Shown piece after piece: positions 1 to 7,203 of a stretch of DNA of 7,747 nt. How positions within the stretch are numbered: position 1 is the stretch's first letter; each line of letters begins with the position of its first letter. The position numbers and the translations under genes were made by a program. Source of the DNA: JAYZBC01 sp036339375 (GTDB taxonomy: Bacteria; Pseudomonadota; Alphaproteobacteria; MPNO01; UBA2964); NCBI GenBank assembly GCA_036339375.1, contig JAYZBC010000030.1, forward strand, positions 1-7,747, read 5' to 3'. The notes beneath the pieces were generated by a model. That model saw only the letters and a program-made list of their open reading frames with translations, was not told the DNA's origin and made no database searches.

Positions 1-735
1 TTGATAGCGCGGGGGTTAACAATGGGCGATGAAATGCACCAACGTAATGTCGCGTGCTCAAGTTTAATTCTACGAGAATTGTCACCATCGATGGTAGAAA
101 TTTGTGAAAAAAATAATGATTTGGCCAAAGCCCTTAAGTTCCTTGCAACAAATGACCAGTTTCATTTAAATATTTGTATGGCGATGGCGAAATCAGTGAT
201 GGACCCTGTAGGCGGTATTGAATTCTCAACGATCGTTACCGCCATGACCCGAAATGGGACAGATTTTGGAATTCGTGTAAGTGGTACAAACGATGAATGG
301 TTCAAAGCGCCCGTGGTTAATCCGGAAGGTCTTTATTTTGCAGGATACTCTGAGTTAGATGCAAACCCGGACATGGGTGATTCTACAATCATTGAAACGA
401 TAGGTCTGGGTGGATTTGCTATGGGAGCGTCTCCGGCGGTTGCAGGTTTTGTCGGCGCGGGGACGGGATCAAACGCAGCCAAATATACTCGTGATATGGG
501 TGAAATTACCATTGGAGAAAATCCAGAGTGGACAATCCCCGCTCTAGATTATCTAGGAGTGCCTACCGGTATCGACATAAGATTAGTTTTGGACACGGGA
601 ATTATGCCAGTCATCAATACAGGGATAGCCCACCGCAAACCGGGGATAGGCCAAGTGGGAGCAGGAATTGTTCGTGCACCCCAGTACTGTTTTATTCAGG
701 CACTCAAAAGGCTTGCTGAAATTTTAGGAATATAA
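1..735 (+). CDS. allG: Oxamate carbamoyltransferase subunit AllG (DUF1116, YlbE-like), 3' part
   Basis: This is the C-terminal 244 residues of a DUF1116 protein. E. coli YlbE/AllG is about 420 residues, so roughly 40% is missing upstream. The frame is open to base 1, and the TTG there is almost certainly internal, because the conserved MGDEMHQRN block already lies at visible residues 8-16. Other family landmarks seen are DPVGGIEFST near residue 68, a Gly/Ala-rich GLGGFAMGASPAVAGF stretch near 135-150, and HRKPGIGQVGAGI near 212. In E. coli, AllF, AllG and AllH together form oxamate carbamoyltransferase (oxalurate + phosphate to oxamate + carbamoyl phosphate). The role here rests on family membership and on allF and allH following directly. 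The stop overlaps the allF start by one base (TAATG). The protein looks cytoplasmic. The family is secure; the enzymatic role is inferred by homology. Confidence 0.88.
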   Translation: MIARGLTMGDEMHQRNVACSSLILRELSPSMVEICEKNNDLAKALKFLATNDQFHLNICMAMAKSVMDPVGGIEFSTIVTAMTRNGTDFGIRVSGTNDEWFKAPVVNPEGLYFAGYSELDANPDMGDSTIIETIGLGGFAMGASPAVAGFVGAGTGSNAAKYTRDMGEITIGENPEWTIPALDYLGVPTGIDIRLVLDTGIMPVINTGIAHRKPGIGQVGAGIVRAPQYCFIQALKRLAEILGI

Positions 736-737
736 TG
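726..737 (+). promoter_or_regulatory. Ribosome binding site and TAATG stop/start overlap coupling allG to allF
   Basis: AGGA at 726-729 lies five bases before the allF ATG at 735-737. That ATG shares its A with the allG TAA stop at 733-735. The arrangement fixes the allF start and suggests translational coupling, as expected for subunits made in fixed proportion. Confidence 0.65.
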
Positions 738-2222
738 TCTTTCTCTATTTTTAACGAAATTAAATTTAGTTTTTATATGGATTCGGTTGCACTTATGCGT
801 ATTTCGCAGGCCCTGATGAAAATGAAAAATATCGAAGACGCAGCCATAATGATGGGAACAAATGCAAACAAGAAGATCCTTGCAAATGCAAATTTATTAA
901 AAGATGGAGGAAAACGCGCTAACACCAGTGATTTGTTAATTTGTGTGCGTGCCAGCAATCAGTCTGCGGGAAGAAACGCATTAAAGGAAGCAATTAAAAA
1001 ACTAGCTCGACCCGTTACACCGGGGCCAAGCAGCGAAGTGGGTCGCCCTCGTTCCATTAGATCCGCGATTAGTACCAACCCAGATGCAAATTTTGTTTTA
1101 ATATCAGTACCCGGCGACTTCGCCGCTGCGGAGGCACGAAAAGCCATTCACCACGGCCTAAATGTAATGTTATTTAGCGATAACGTTTCAGCAGAAGATG
1201 AATTATACCTGAAAATTGAGGCAAGACAAAAAGGAGTTTTAATGATGGGTCCTGATTGCGGAACAGCCATCATAGACGGTGTTCCCTTGGGCTTTGCAAA
1301 CAAGGTGAAAAGAGGCAGAAACGGAGTGGTGGGTGCCTCAGGCACAGGCATTCAAGAAGTCACGTCCCTTATTTCTCAGAATGGGGAAGGTATAACTCAT
1401 GCTTTAGGTGTCGGCGGACGGGATCTCTCTGAGGCAATTGGCGGTATTGCTACCCTCATGGCAATCGACAAGCTTGAAGCTGACCCGAAAACAGAGCAAA
1501 TCATTCTAATTTCCAAACCGCCCTCAGAGAAAGTTGTTACTACCCTTGTTAAACGTATAAAAAGAAGCCGCAAACACTATATTGTATGTTTTATTGGTGG
1601 CGCGGAAATAAAACTGCCCCCAAATGCTAAAAGAGTTTTTACGCTTAAAGAAGCAGCCGAGGCCGCCTTGGGCGGAAATGCCTTTAAGACAAATCCTTTA
1701 CCCCAACCCTCACTAACGAAAAACCAAAGTACAATAAGAGGATTTTATACTGGGGGAACACTGGCAGCAGAAACACAATTTTTAATGCAAAAGGCGGGTT
1801 TGATAGTCTTCTCAAACGTACCTGTACCAGGTGCACAGGTGCTCGGTCACGCAAAAGACACCAACCAAATAATTGACTTTGGCGAGGATGAATACACTGT
1901 CGGACGACCTCACCCAATAATTGACCCAGAAATCCGCCGCATTCCTATTCAAAATGCTATATCGAATCCAAATGTAGGCGTTGTATTAGTTGACATCGTA
2001 ATCGGTTATGGGGCCTACCATGATCCCGCAGAAAAATTAATTGGGATGTTGCCAGAGGGTTGGAGTAACACTGGTCCCATTGTCATTGCATCTGTAACAG
2101 GTACAAACGAGGATCCCCAAAATCGTTTGCAACAGGTAAAAAAACTCGAAAATGCAAAAATTTTCGTTGCCAATTCAAATGCCGATGCAGTGCTTGCTGC
2201 AATTACTTGTGTTCAAAAATAG
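735..2222 (+). CDS. allF: Oxamate carbamoyltransferase subunit AllF (FdrA family)
   Basis: A 495-residue FdrA-family protein, related in fold to the succinyl-CoA synthetase alpha subunit. E. coli FdrA/AllF is about 555 residues, so this is a somewhat shorter but apparently complete copy. The family N-terminus is recognisable (YMDSVALM near 14-21, MMGTNANKKIL near 39-49). The CoA-binding/ligase-like half carries GPDCGT (172-177), GASGTGIQEV (200-209) and GVGGRDLS (225-232). The second half carries FYTGGTLAAE (337-346), DFGEDEYTVGRPHPIID (381-397) and SVTGTNEDP (453-461). In E. coli the protein works with AllG and AllH to phosphorolyse oxalurate to oxamate and carbamoyl phosphate. Here it sits between those two partners. 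The start is fixed by the AGGA/TAATG overlap with allG. Older names such as 'acyl-CoA synthetase FdrA' refer to the same family. No signal peptide or membrane segment was seen. Confidence 0.9.
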   Translation: MSFSIFNEIKFSFYMDSVALMRISQALMKMKNIEDAAIMMGTNANKKILANANLLKDGGKRANTSDLLICVRASNQSAGRNALKEAIKKLARPVTPGPSSEVGRPRSIRSAISTNPDANFVLISVPGDFAAAEARKAIHHGLNVMLFSDNVSAEDELYLKIEARQKGVLMMGPDCGTAIIDGVPLGFANKVKRGRNGVVGASGTGIQEVTSLISQNGEGITHALGVGGRDLSEAIGGIATLMAIDKLEADPKTEQIILISKPPSEKVVTTLVKRIKRSRKHYIVCFIGGAEIKLPPNAKRVFTLKEAAEAALGGNAFKTNPLPQPSLTKNQSTIRGFYTGGTLAAETQFLMQKAGLIVFSNVPVPGAQVLGHAKDTNQIIDFGEDEYTVGRPHPIIDPEIRRIPIQNAISNPNVGVVLVDIVIGYGAYHDPAEKLIGMLPEGWSNTGPIVIASVTGTNEDPQNRLQQVKKLENAKIFVANSNADAVLAAITCVQK

Positions 2223-2239
2223 ATACTAGAAAAATTGGA

Positions 2240-3148
2240 ATGCAAAAGAGCAACAAAATTGCGTACTCAGGGATATCAACAGGAATACTAGCTATGAACG
2301 CACTAAAAAAGCGTCGGCGTGGAAAAGTGTCCGCAGTTTTTGAAAAAAGTTTCTATATTGAAGTAAATAAAGATTGGGTTTGTATAGGGGGAAACAATCT
2401 TCCGATGGGACCCCTTAATTTACGCACCAATGCGCCCTCCAGAATTTCTTGGAATACAAGCGGTATTTTTAAAAATCAAGAGATATTGATCGATAAAAAG
2501 AATTTATTTATTGGTAATCATACCTCGATAAATATCAATAAAACTACAATTTGGAGCCCTATTAAAATTTCCAACTGGAATTTTAATAGTTTAGAAAAAG
2601 GCTTGGCCAAATTTTGGGATTTTGATTCCTTCCTTTATCCAAGGGAAGGGCTAGCCCAATTAGTGTTCCCTAATTGTACGGAAAAGGATACCCATAGGCT
2701 AAAATGCGCAATTGATGCCATTGAAACACTATCAAATATTGTCAAAAATCAAGACCTTACTGAGTCAGAATGTAACGCTGCTGCAAGAGGTTTGCTTGGT
2801 CTAGGCCCCGGGTTAACCCCCTCTGGCGACGATTTTCTTGGGGGTGCCATGATCGCCTTAAAGTTTTTAGGGGAAATTGCGATAAGAGAAACATTATGGA
2901 AATTCCTTAAAAAGGAGACATTAAAACTCACTAACCCGATAAGCCATGCCCATTTGACAGCCGCATATTTTGGTTTTGGTTCCGAGGTTTTGCATGATTT
3001 ATTAACCTTTATTTTTCTTGGAAAAACCCGCCAGATTTCGGCTACCATCCGTCATATAGGCAAAATTGGTCATACATCTGGATGGGATGCCTTGTCTGGT
3101 GCCTTTATTGTCCTAACTGCATGGAAGGATCGCAAAATTTTTGTTTAG
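2240..3148 (+). CDS. allH: Oxamate carbamoyltransferase subunit AllH (DUF2877, YlbF-like)
   Basis: A DUF2877 protein of 302 residues from the chosen ATG; E. coli YlbF/AllH is about 270. The signature GLGPGLTPSGDDFLGG is at residues 187-202, followed by SHAHLTAAYFGFG near 245 and the C-terminal HTSGWD block at 278-283. It completes the AllF-AllG-AllH set and lies 17 bp after the allF stop. Three starts are possible. A TTG at 2207 would overlap allF by 16 bp. The ATG at 2240 keeps the family-like N-terminal segment but has a poor RBS (only GGA directly against the ATG). The ATG at 2294 has the best RBS (AGGA at 2281-2284) but removes part of that segment. I favour 2240, with moderate certainty. 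The first half is rich in Lys and Asn and diverges more than the C-terminal half. The stop overlaps the convergent hpxW-like stop. Confidence 0.85.
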   Translation: MQKSNKIAYSGISTGILAMNALKKRRRGKVSAVFEKSFYIEVNKDWVCIGGNNLPMGPLNLRTNAPSRISWNTSGIFKNQEILIDKKNLFIGNHTSININKTTIWSPIKISNWNFNSLEKGLAKFWDFDSFLYPREGLAQLVFPNCTEKDTHRLKCAIDAIETLSNIVKNQDLTESECNAAARGLLGLGPGLTPSGDDFLGGAMIALKFLGEIAIRETLWKFLKKETLKLTNPISHAHLTAAYFGFGSEVLHDLLTFIFLGKTRQISATIRHIGKIGHTSGWDALSGAFIVLTAWKDRKIFV

Positions 3149-4731
3149 GGGGCTAAAGCGGCACCATCACAACGAGGATCAGAAGCCCCTTGAAAATTAC
3201 CATTCCGGTCCCTTACAACCGCACCTGCGTGCCCCATAATTTCATCGAAGTCTCCAACAATCTCTATATCATGGCCCGCTAATTCCAAAGCGCTAACAAC
3301 TGAAGGTTTAAATCTATTTTCTAAACGCAATCTAGGCGTTTCATCACCCCAAGTTCGCCCCAGTAACCAGCGAGGTGCAGAAATTGATTTCTGCAAACTC
3401 TGAGAAAAATTTACATAGCGAGTAAAAAGGGCCGCCTGCGTTTGGGGTTGGCCTTCTCCACCCATTGTACCATATACCAGTAATCGGCCATCATTGAGCA
3501 AGGCCATGGCCGGATGGATTGTATGAAAAGGTTTCTTGCCCGGCGTAAGAAAATTTGGGTTTCCAGAGTTCAGGCTAAAACTGGTACCACGATTTTGCCA
3601 AACTATACCGGTTTGAGGAAGGATCACACCTGAGCCAAACTCCCAATAAATACTTTGGATTAAGCTAACAGAGCATCCCTCTTCATCGATAGCACCGACC
3701 CAAACGGTATCACCATTTCTGGTGGGCATAGGCCATTGTAGGGCTTCTTTGGGATTAATTTTTTTTACGAGACCATCCAAAAATTTATTTTGCAAAAAAT
3801 AATCAGGTGATATTTTCATATGGTCGGGATCTGAAATATATTTATCTCGAATAGAAAAAGCATGTTTTGTAGCCTCAACCAAAGAGTGTACGTGGCTAAA
3901 CCCATCCGGTCCGGTACATTTTAACCGGTCAAATAGGCCTAAGATTATAAGAGACGCCAACCCTTGAGTAGGGGGCGGCGTGGTATAAACCCTACCTGAT
4001 TTAAGCTTGATAGTGAGTGGTTCAAATATTTCTGCTTCATGCCTTTGAAAATCTTCCGATCGCAAGGGACTACCAGCAGCGATCAGGTCGGTTACCAAAG
4101 TTTGTGCAACGTCCCCAATATAAAAGTCATTCAACCCTGCTAAAGCAAGTCTTTCAAAAGTGTTAGCAAGTGAGGGCAATTTGAAATTTGTTCCCTCTTT
4201 CGCTGGTAATCCGTTTGAGAGAAAGACATCACTAAATCCTGAAACGTCCTTGAGTTGATCCAAGGTTGATTTGGTATTTCGGTGCAAAGTCCCGCTCACC
4301 AATGCTCCCTTTTTTCCATAAAACACTGCTTCCTCCAGCAACCGACCCAGGGGCATTTTTCCACCACGTTTTCTGCTTATCAAGAGCGCCTGTTGCCAAC
4401 CTGAAACTGCACCCGCCACAGTGAGGGCAGACAACGGACCCCGTTCTGGTATTTGATTGATCCCTTGGGATTTATAAAAATCGTTGTTGGCAAGCAAAGC
4501 GGCCCTTCCACAGCCATCTATCGCAATTGGCCTCCGTCCATCACCTATTAAAATAAAATTATCACCCCCTAGCGAATTCATGTGCGGATAAAGAACGACA
4601 ATGGTTGCAGCGGCTGCGATTGCCGCTTCTATGGCATTACCCCCTTCAGCTAAAACACGAGAACCGGCGGAAGCTGCAAGACGATGAGGTGCGACAACCA
4701 TACCGCTTTTTGCGTTTTTGCGGCCTTCCAT
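3145..4731 (-). CDS. hpxW: Gamma-glutamyltransferase-fold Ntn hydrolase, likely HpxW-type oxamate amidohydrolase
   Basis: A 528-residue member of the gamma-glutamyltransferase (GGT) superfamily with no signal peptide, so probably cytoplasmic, unlike classical periplasmic GGT. The N-terminal part has the family pattern (VVAPHRLAASAG at 12-23, YPHMNSLGGDNF at 48-59, TVAGAVSGW at 104-112). The expected autocleavage nucleophile is Thr342 in NGDTVWVGAID, giving chains of about 341 and 187 residues. The oxyanion-hole glycines are in GTMGGEGQPQ (421-430). By hand alignment, the E. coli GGT glutamyl-binding residues Asp433 and Ser462-Ser463 are replaced by Ser384 and His403-Thr404, which argues against gamma-glutamyl substrates. 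Klebsiella HpxW is a GGT-fold enzyme that hydrolyses oxamate to oxalate and ammonia. Its position last in a urate-degradation operon, facing the oxamate-forming allGFH genes, makes that the best assignment. It starts 17 bp after the gpt stop, with AAAGG at 4742-4746. The superfamily is certain; the substrate is inferred. Confidence 0.78.
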   Translation of the reverse strand: MEGRKNAKSGMVVAPHRLAASAGSRVLAEGGNAIEAAIAAAATIVVLYPHMNSLGGDNFILIGDGRRPIAIDGCGRAALLANNDFYKSQGINQIPERGPLSALTVAGAVSGWQQALLISRKRGGKMPLGRLLEEAVFYGKKGALVSGTLHRNTKSTLDQLKDVSGFSDVFLSNGLPAKEGTNFKLPSLANTFERLALAGLNDFYIGDVAQTLVTDLIAAGSPLRSEDFQRHEAEIFEPLTIKLKSGRVYTTPPPTQGLASLIILGLFDRLKCTGPDGFSHVHSLVEATKHAFSIRDKYISDPDHMKISPDYFLQNKFLDGLVKKINPKEALQWPMPTRNGDTVWVGAIDEEGCSVSLIQSIYWEFGSGVILPQTGIVWQNRGTSFSLNSGNPNFLTPGKKPFHTIHPAMALLNDGRLLVYGTMGGEGQPQTQAALFTRYVNFSQSLQKSISAPRWLLGRTWGDETPRLRLENRFKPSVVSALELAGHDIEIVGDFDEIMGHAGAVVRDRNGNFQGASDPRCDGAALAP

Positions 4732-4748
4732 TAAGTTATTACCTTTTT

Positions 4749-5234
4749 TTAAGTGCGGTTGTTCGCTATGGGCTCCACAAAGCTAAGCTCAGTATCCCAT
4801 GGAAAATGGATCCAGGTGTCTTGACTAACTTCAGTGATATAGGTGTCGACCATTGGTCTACCTTCTGGTTTAGCGTATACGGTTGCAAAATGTGCCTCAG
4901 GCATCAATTCACGAACTAATTTCGCTGTACGCCCTGTATCAACAAGATCATCAATGAGCAAAACACCTTTCCCTTTGCCCTTTGAATGTTTGATTATCTC
5001 AATTTCGCCTTGCTTCTGGTGATCATATGAAGCCACACAAACCGTATCAATCATTCTAATTTCCAATTCGCGCGCAATAATTGCAGAGGGAACAAGGCCA
5101 CCACGGGTAATGGCCACTATCACATCCCAGGGGCCTAATTCGGCGAGCCGCCATGCTAACGCTTTCGCGTCACGATGAAGTTGATCCCATGAAACCGGAA
5201 ATGATTTTTCATAGAGCTCTTGTGTCGTGGCCAT
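4749..5234 (-). CDS. gpt: Xanthine (xanthine-guanine) phosphoribosyltransferase Gpt
   Basis: A 161-residue type I phosphoribosyltransferase of the E. coli Gpt type; E. coli Gpt is 152 residues. It transfers ribose 5-phosphate from PRPP to xanthine or guanine, giving XMP or GMP. The PRPP-binding loop is VLLIDDLVDTGRTA (91-104), and an upstream conserved segment is AITRGGLVPSAIIARELEIR (41-60). The Gpt-specific C-terminal blocks KPEGRPMVDTY (122-132) and QDTWIHFPWD (138-147) separate it from hypoxanthine phosphoribosyltransferases. The start ATG is supported by AGGA (plus-strand TCCT at 5243-5246) eight bases upstream. A 140-bp gap separates it from puuD, so it may be transcribed separately as well as by read-through. 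Within a urate-degradation locus it marks the branch where xanthine is either salvaged or oxidised to urate. It could be a housekeeping gene that happens to lie here. Confidence 0.92.
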   Translation of the reverse strand: MATTQELYEKSFPVSWDQLHRDAKALAWRLAELGPWDVIVAITRGGLVPSAIIARELEIRMIDTVCVASYDHQKQGEIEIIKHSKGKGKGVLLIDDLVDTGRTAKLVRELMPEAHFATVYAKPEGRPMVDTYITEVSQDTWIHFPWDTELSFVEPIANNRT

Positions 5235-5374
5235 AAGCGGATTCCTGAATTTGTTTACATCTCTTTTGTGAATTACATTTAAAATTCAGCAAAACTTTAC
5301 TTAACTGAAAACACAGCCTTAATTTAAATTGCCAGTGCCCAAAAGTAACTAGGAATTTGAACGTATTATATAAA
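5235..5374 (-). other. puuD-gpt intergenic region with gpt ribosome binding site and a possible weak promoter
   Basis: This 140-bp A/T-rich spacer is the longest non-coding stretch in the window. Reading the - strand, it contains TATAAT (plus-strand ATTATA at 5365-5370) just past the puuD stop. The best -35 match at suitable spacing lies inside the puuD 3' end and scores only three of six bases, so a gpt promoter is possible but unproven. The gpt AGGA is at 5243-5246. A TTCAG/CTGAA inverted repeat at 5285-5309 has a 15-base loop and no strong T-run, so I do not call it a terminator. Confidence 0.3.
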
Positions 5375-6580
5375 TCATTTTTGGTCATTAAACCCTTGTT
5401 CTATCCAGCGACCAATTATCTTTCTCTCTTTCTTTGTCATTTTGGTTACATTTCCAAGCGGCATAGTGTTTGTTGCAACTGCCGTCTTCCAAATTTGAGA
5501 GGCGTATTTTTTTATTTGTTGGGCACTTTCAAATTTAATGTTTTTTGGAGGACTATCAAAACCTGAAAAACTCGGTTTGCTGGCGTGACAAACTCTGCAT
5601 CTAACGGATATTATTCTTGAAACCTCATCCAAACTGACTTGTCTTGTTATTTTCATTTTATTCGAGGATGTCATCTTTGGTAAAGAAATCCATGTGGCAA
5701 GTGCAAACATAAATGCAACCGATAAAATTAATGGCCACAACGAAGGGAACCCCGAGTTGCGTAAATTAAACCAATGACGGACAAGGGCTCCTATTACAAA
5801 CAAGCCAATTAAAACTGCCCAATTTTGTTGATGCCCAAATGTTGATGGGTAATGACTACTTATCATTATAAATACTACTGGGAGCGTCAGATAATTGTTG
5901 TGAACAGAGCGTTGTTTGGCAATTTGGGCTAGGATTGGATCTGGAATTTCTCCCGCAAGTCTTGCGTCAATAAGCTTTTGTTGTGCTGGAAGTACCCGTC
6001 TCCAAACATTGACGACCATCACCAAACCAACGAGTGCCCCTGTGTGTATGTAGGCTGCGCGAGGAGATAAAAATTCACATAATCCAAAAATGATTCCACA
6101 AAGGCCTAAAAAAGAAAGAATGGCTGCAGCATTCCCGTTAGTTTGGGCCCAACTCAAGTTATAAAGTGCATCATAAAGCACCCAACCGAAGATCAAAGTA
6201 CCCACGCCAACCCAAATGGCTTGCGTCTTGGTAATATTTGAAATATTGGGATCAATTAAAAAAGATTGAGAACCAAAATAATAGACAACCGCTAAAAGTA
6301 AAACGCCCGTGACGCCTGTCCACCACGCTTCCCACTTAAACCAATGGAGAGTTTTAGGTAGAGTACGAGGTGCTACCATAATTTTGTCGACTCGGTAAAA
6401 TCCACCGCTGTGGACCATCCAGAGTTGACCTTCGACCTCATCATCCGGGCTTACCGGTTCCTCAAGATGAGAATCAAGCCACATAAAATAAAATGACGAT
6501 CCTATCCACGCTATACCAACAATGACGTGGGCCCATCGGAGTACAAGACTCAGCCAATCTAAAATAATGTCTTCAAACAA
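5375..6580 (-). CDS. puuD: Membrane-bound urate hydroxylase PuuD with C-terminal cytochrome c domain
   Basis: A 401-residue PuuD protein (Urate_ox_N membrane domain plus cytochrome c) that oxidises urate to 5-hydroxyisourate. In the characterised family, electrons go to the fused cytochrome rather than to peroxide. Eight hydrophobic segments are visible, near residues 12-34, 86-103, 121-140, 152-171, 177-195, 229-243, 254-270 and 281-300. Conserved-looking stretches include RWAHVIVGIAWIGSSFYFMW (15-34) and HSGGFYRVDK (57-66). The haem c site is CRVCH (328-332), with Met373 in NTMPLGN as the likely sixth ligand, so the tail should lie outside the inner membrane. The length fits the family. The start is a TTG four bases after the uraD stop, and no in-frame ATG lies nearby; the next Met (residue 33) would remove the first membrane segment. 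The RBS is weak (GGA about 11 bases upstream), suggesting coupling to uraD translation. Confidence 0.93.
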   Translation of the reverse strand: MFEDIILDWLSLVLRWAHVIVGIAWIGSSFYFMWLDSHLEEPVSPDDEVEGQLWMVHSGGFYRVDKIMVAPRTLPKTLHWFKWEAWWTGVTGVLLLAVVYYFGSQSFLIDPNISNITKTQAIWVGVGTLIFGWVLYDALYNLSWAQTNGNAAAILSFLGLCGIIFGLCEFLSPRAAYIHTGALVGLVMVVNVWRRVLPAQQKLIDARLAGEIPDPILAQIAKQRSVHNNYLTLPVVFIMISSHYPSTFGHQQNWAVLIGLFVIGALVRHWFNLRNSGFPSLWPLILSVAFMFALATWISLPKMTSSNKMKITRQVSLDEVSRIISVRCRVCHASKPSFSGFDSPPKNIKFESAQQIKKYASQIWKTAVATNTMPLGNVTKMTKKERKIIGRWIEQGFNDQK

Positions 6581-6584
6581 AATA

Positions 6585-7106
6585 TTATTTTTCCATAACG
6601 TCTTTAATTCGCAAACTCACTATACGACCAATATTCATTAAAGCTTCTTCAATTTGTGCGTTCCGGCTGCTACCCAGGCGGGTTTCAAACGAAGAAAAAA
6701 TAGACTCTTTGGAATGATCTAAAACGGCAATGATAAAGGGAAAACCAAATTTTTTCTGGTAGGCCTTGTTTAACCGCTCAAACCTGAAAAACTCGTCTTC
6801 ACTTAGTTGATCCAAACCCGCACTCTTTTGTTCCTTTGTTGAATGTTTTGTCAATTTTCCAGTACGCGCCGCTTTGCCTCCGAGGTCAGGGTGAGCCCTT
6901 ATGAGTTGTAATTTTTCTTCCCTGGATGAGGCCTTTATCTCATCCAACAAGGCTGCTATTAATGCCTCTTTAGTGTGAAAAGGCCTTGCCGAACTTGTCC
7001 GGGCAACCAGCCAAGGACAGTTCTCAAATACATCTCCCAACGCTCCGACAAATTCGGAAGAACCTCCTTTATTGAGGCTTTCTAGGGTAATTTTTGTATT
7101 CTCCAT
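6585..7106 (-). CDS. uraD: 2-oxo-4-hydroxy-4-carboxy-5-ureidoimidazoline (OHCU) decarboxylase
   Basis: A 173-residue protein of the single-domain OHCU decarboxylase length. It performs the last step of urate-to-allantoin conversion, decarboxylating OHCU stereospecifically to (S)-allantoin. The diagnostic block LIRAHPDLGGKAA is at 68-80 and contains the expected catalytic His72. STKEQKSAGLD (89-99) contains Glu92, a family active-site residue, and LNKAYQKKFGFPFIIAV is at 112-128. It lacks a transthyretin-like HIU hydrolase domain, so that activity, if present, must come from a separate gene. It lies four bases upstream of puuD and 97 bp downstream of pucG. The ATG has only a weak TGGA RBS about eight bases upstream. 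A nearby upstream ATG is out of frame. No signal peptide was seen; the enzyme is presumably cytoplasmic. Confidence 0.93.
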   Translation of the reverse strand: MENTKITLESLNKGGSSEFVGALGDVFENCPWLVARTSSARPFHTKEALIAALLDEIKASSREEKLQLIRAHPDLGGKAARTGKLTKHSTKEQKSAGLDQLSEDEFFRFERLNKAYQKKFGFPFIIAVLDHSKESIFSSFETRLGSSRNAQIEEALMNIGRIVSLRIKDVMEK

Positions 7107-7203
7107 CCAAGCATCCAGAGGTTTACCAAGAATTTACGGATCAATATTCTTTTGTAGGGGTTTAATATATTCATAAAAGTTTTTTGAAAATGTGAAAGAT
7201 ATA

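Noticed and set aside
1..3. TTG at base 1 as the true start of allG
   Set aside because: The conserved MGDEMHQRN block follows within eight residues and the family is about 420 residues, so the gene clearly continues upstream.
1684..1917. A 77-codon open frame, and several others of about 60 codons, antisense to allF
   Set aside because: They oppose the conserved allF coding sequence and lack recognisable motifs or supported starts.
2749..3048. A 99-codon open frame antisense to allH
   Set aside because: It overlaps the conserved GPGLTPSGDD-coding region of allH and has no domain-like features of its own.
3144..3157. TTTAG-GGGG-CTAAA as a standard bidirectional terminator
   Set aside because: It has five mostly A-T pairs and no T-run on either strand, so it is kept only as a curiosity at the convergent stops.
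4605..4919. A 104-codon open frame on the + strand across the gpt-hpxW junction
   Set aside because: It lies antisense to two well-supported genes and its translation shows no recognisable motif, so it is a shadow frame.
5285..5309. TTCAG/CTGAA inverted repeat as a rho-independent terminator between puuD and gpt
   Set aside because: The stem is only five pairs with a 15-base loop and no strong T-tract, which is within chance for A/T-rich DNA.
5357..5566. A 69-codon + strand frame at the puuD 3' end
   Set aside because: It is antisense to the PuuD cytochrome c domain; its hydrophobic look is a by-product of the A/T-rich complement.
7191..7196. TTCACA on the - strand as a -35 box for a uraD promoter
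   Set aside because: No good -10 lies at 16-18 bases; the A/T-rich spacer gives many weak matches.
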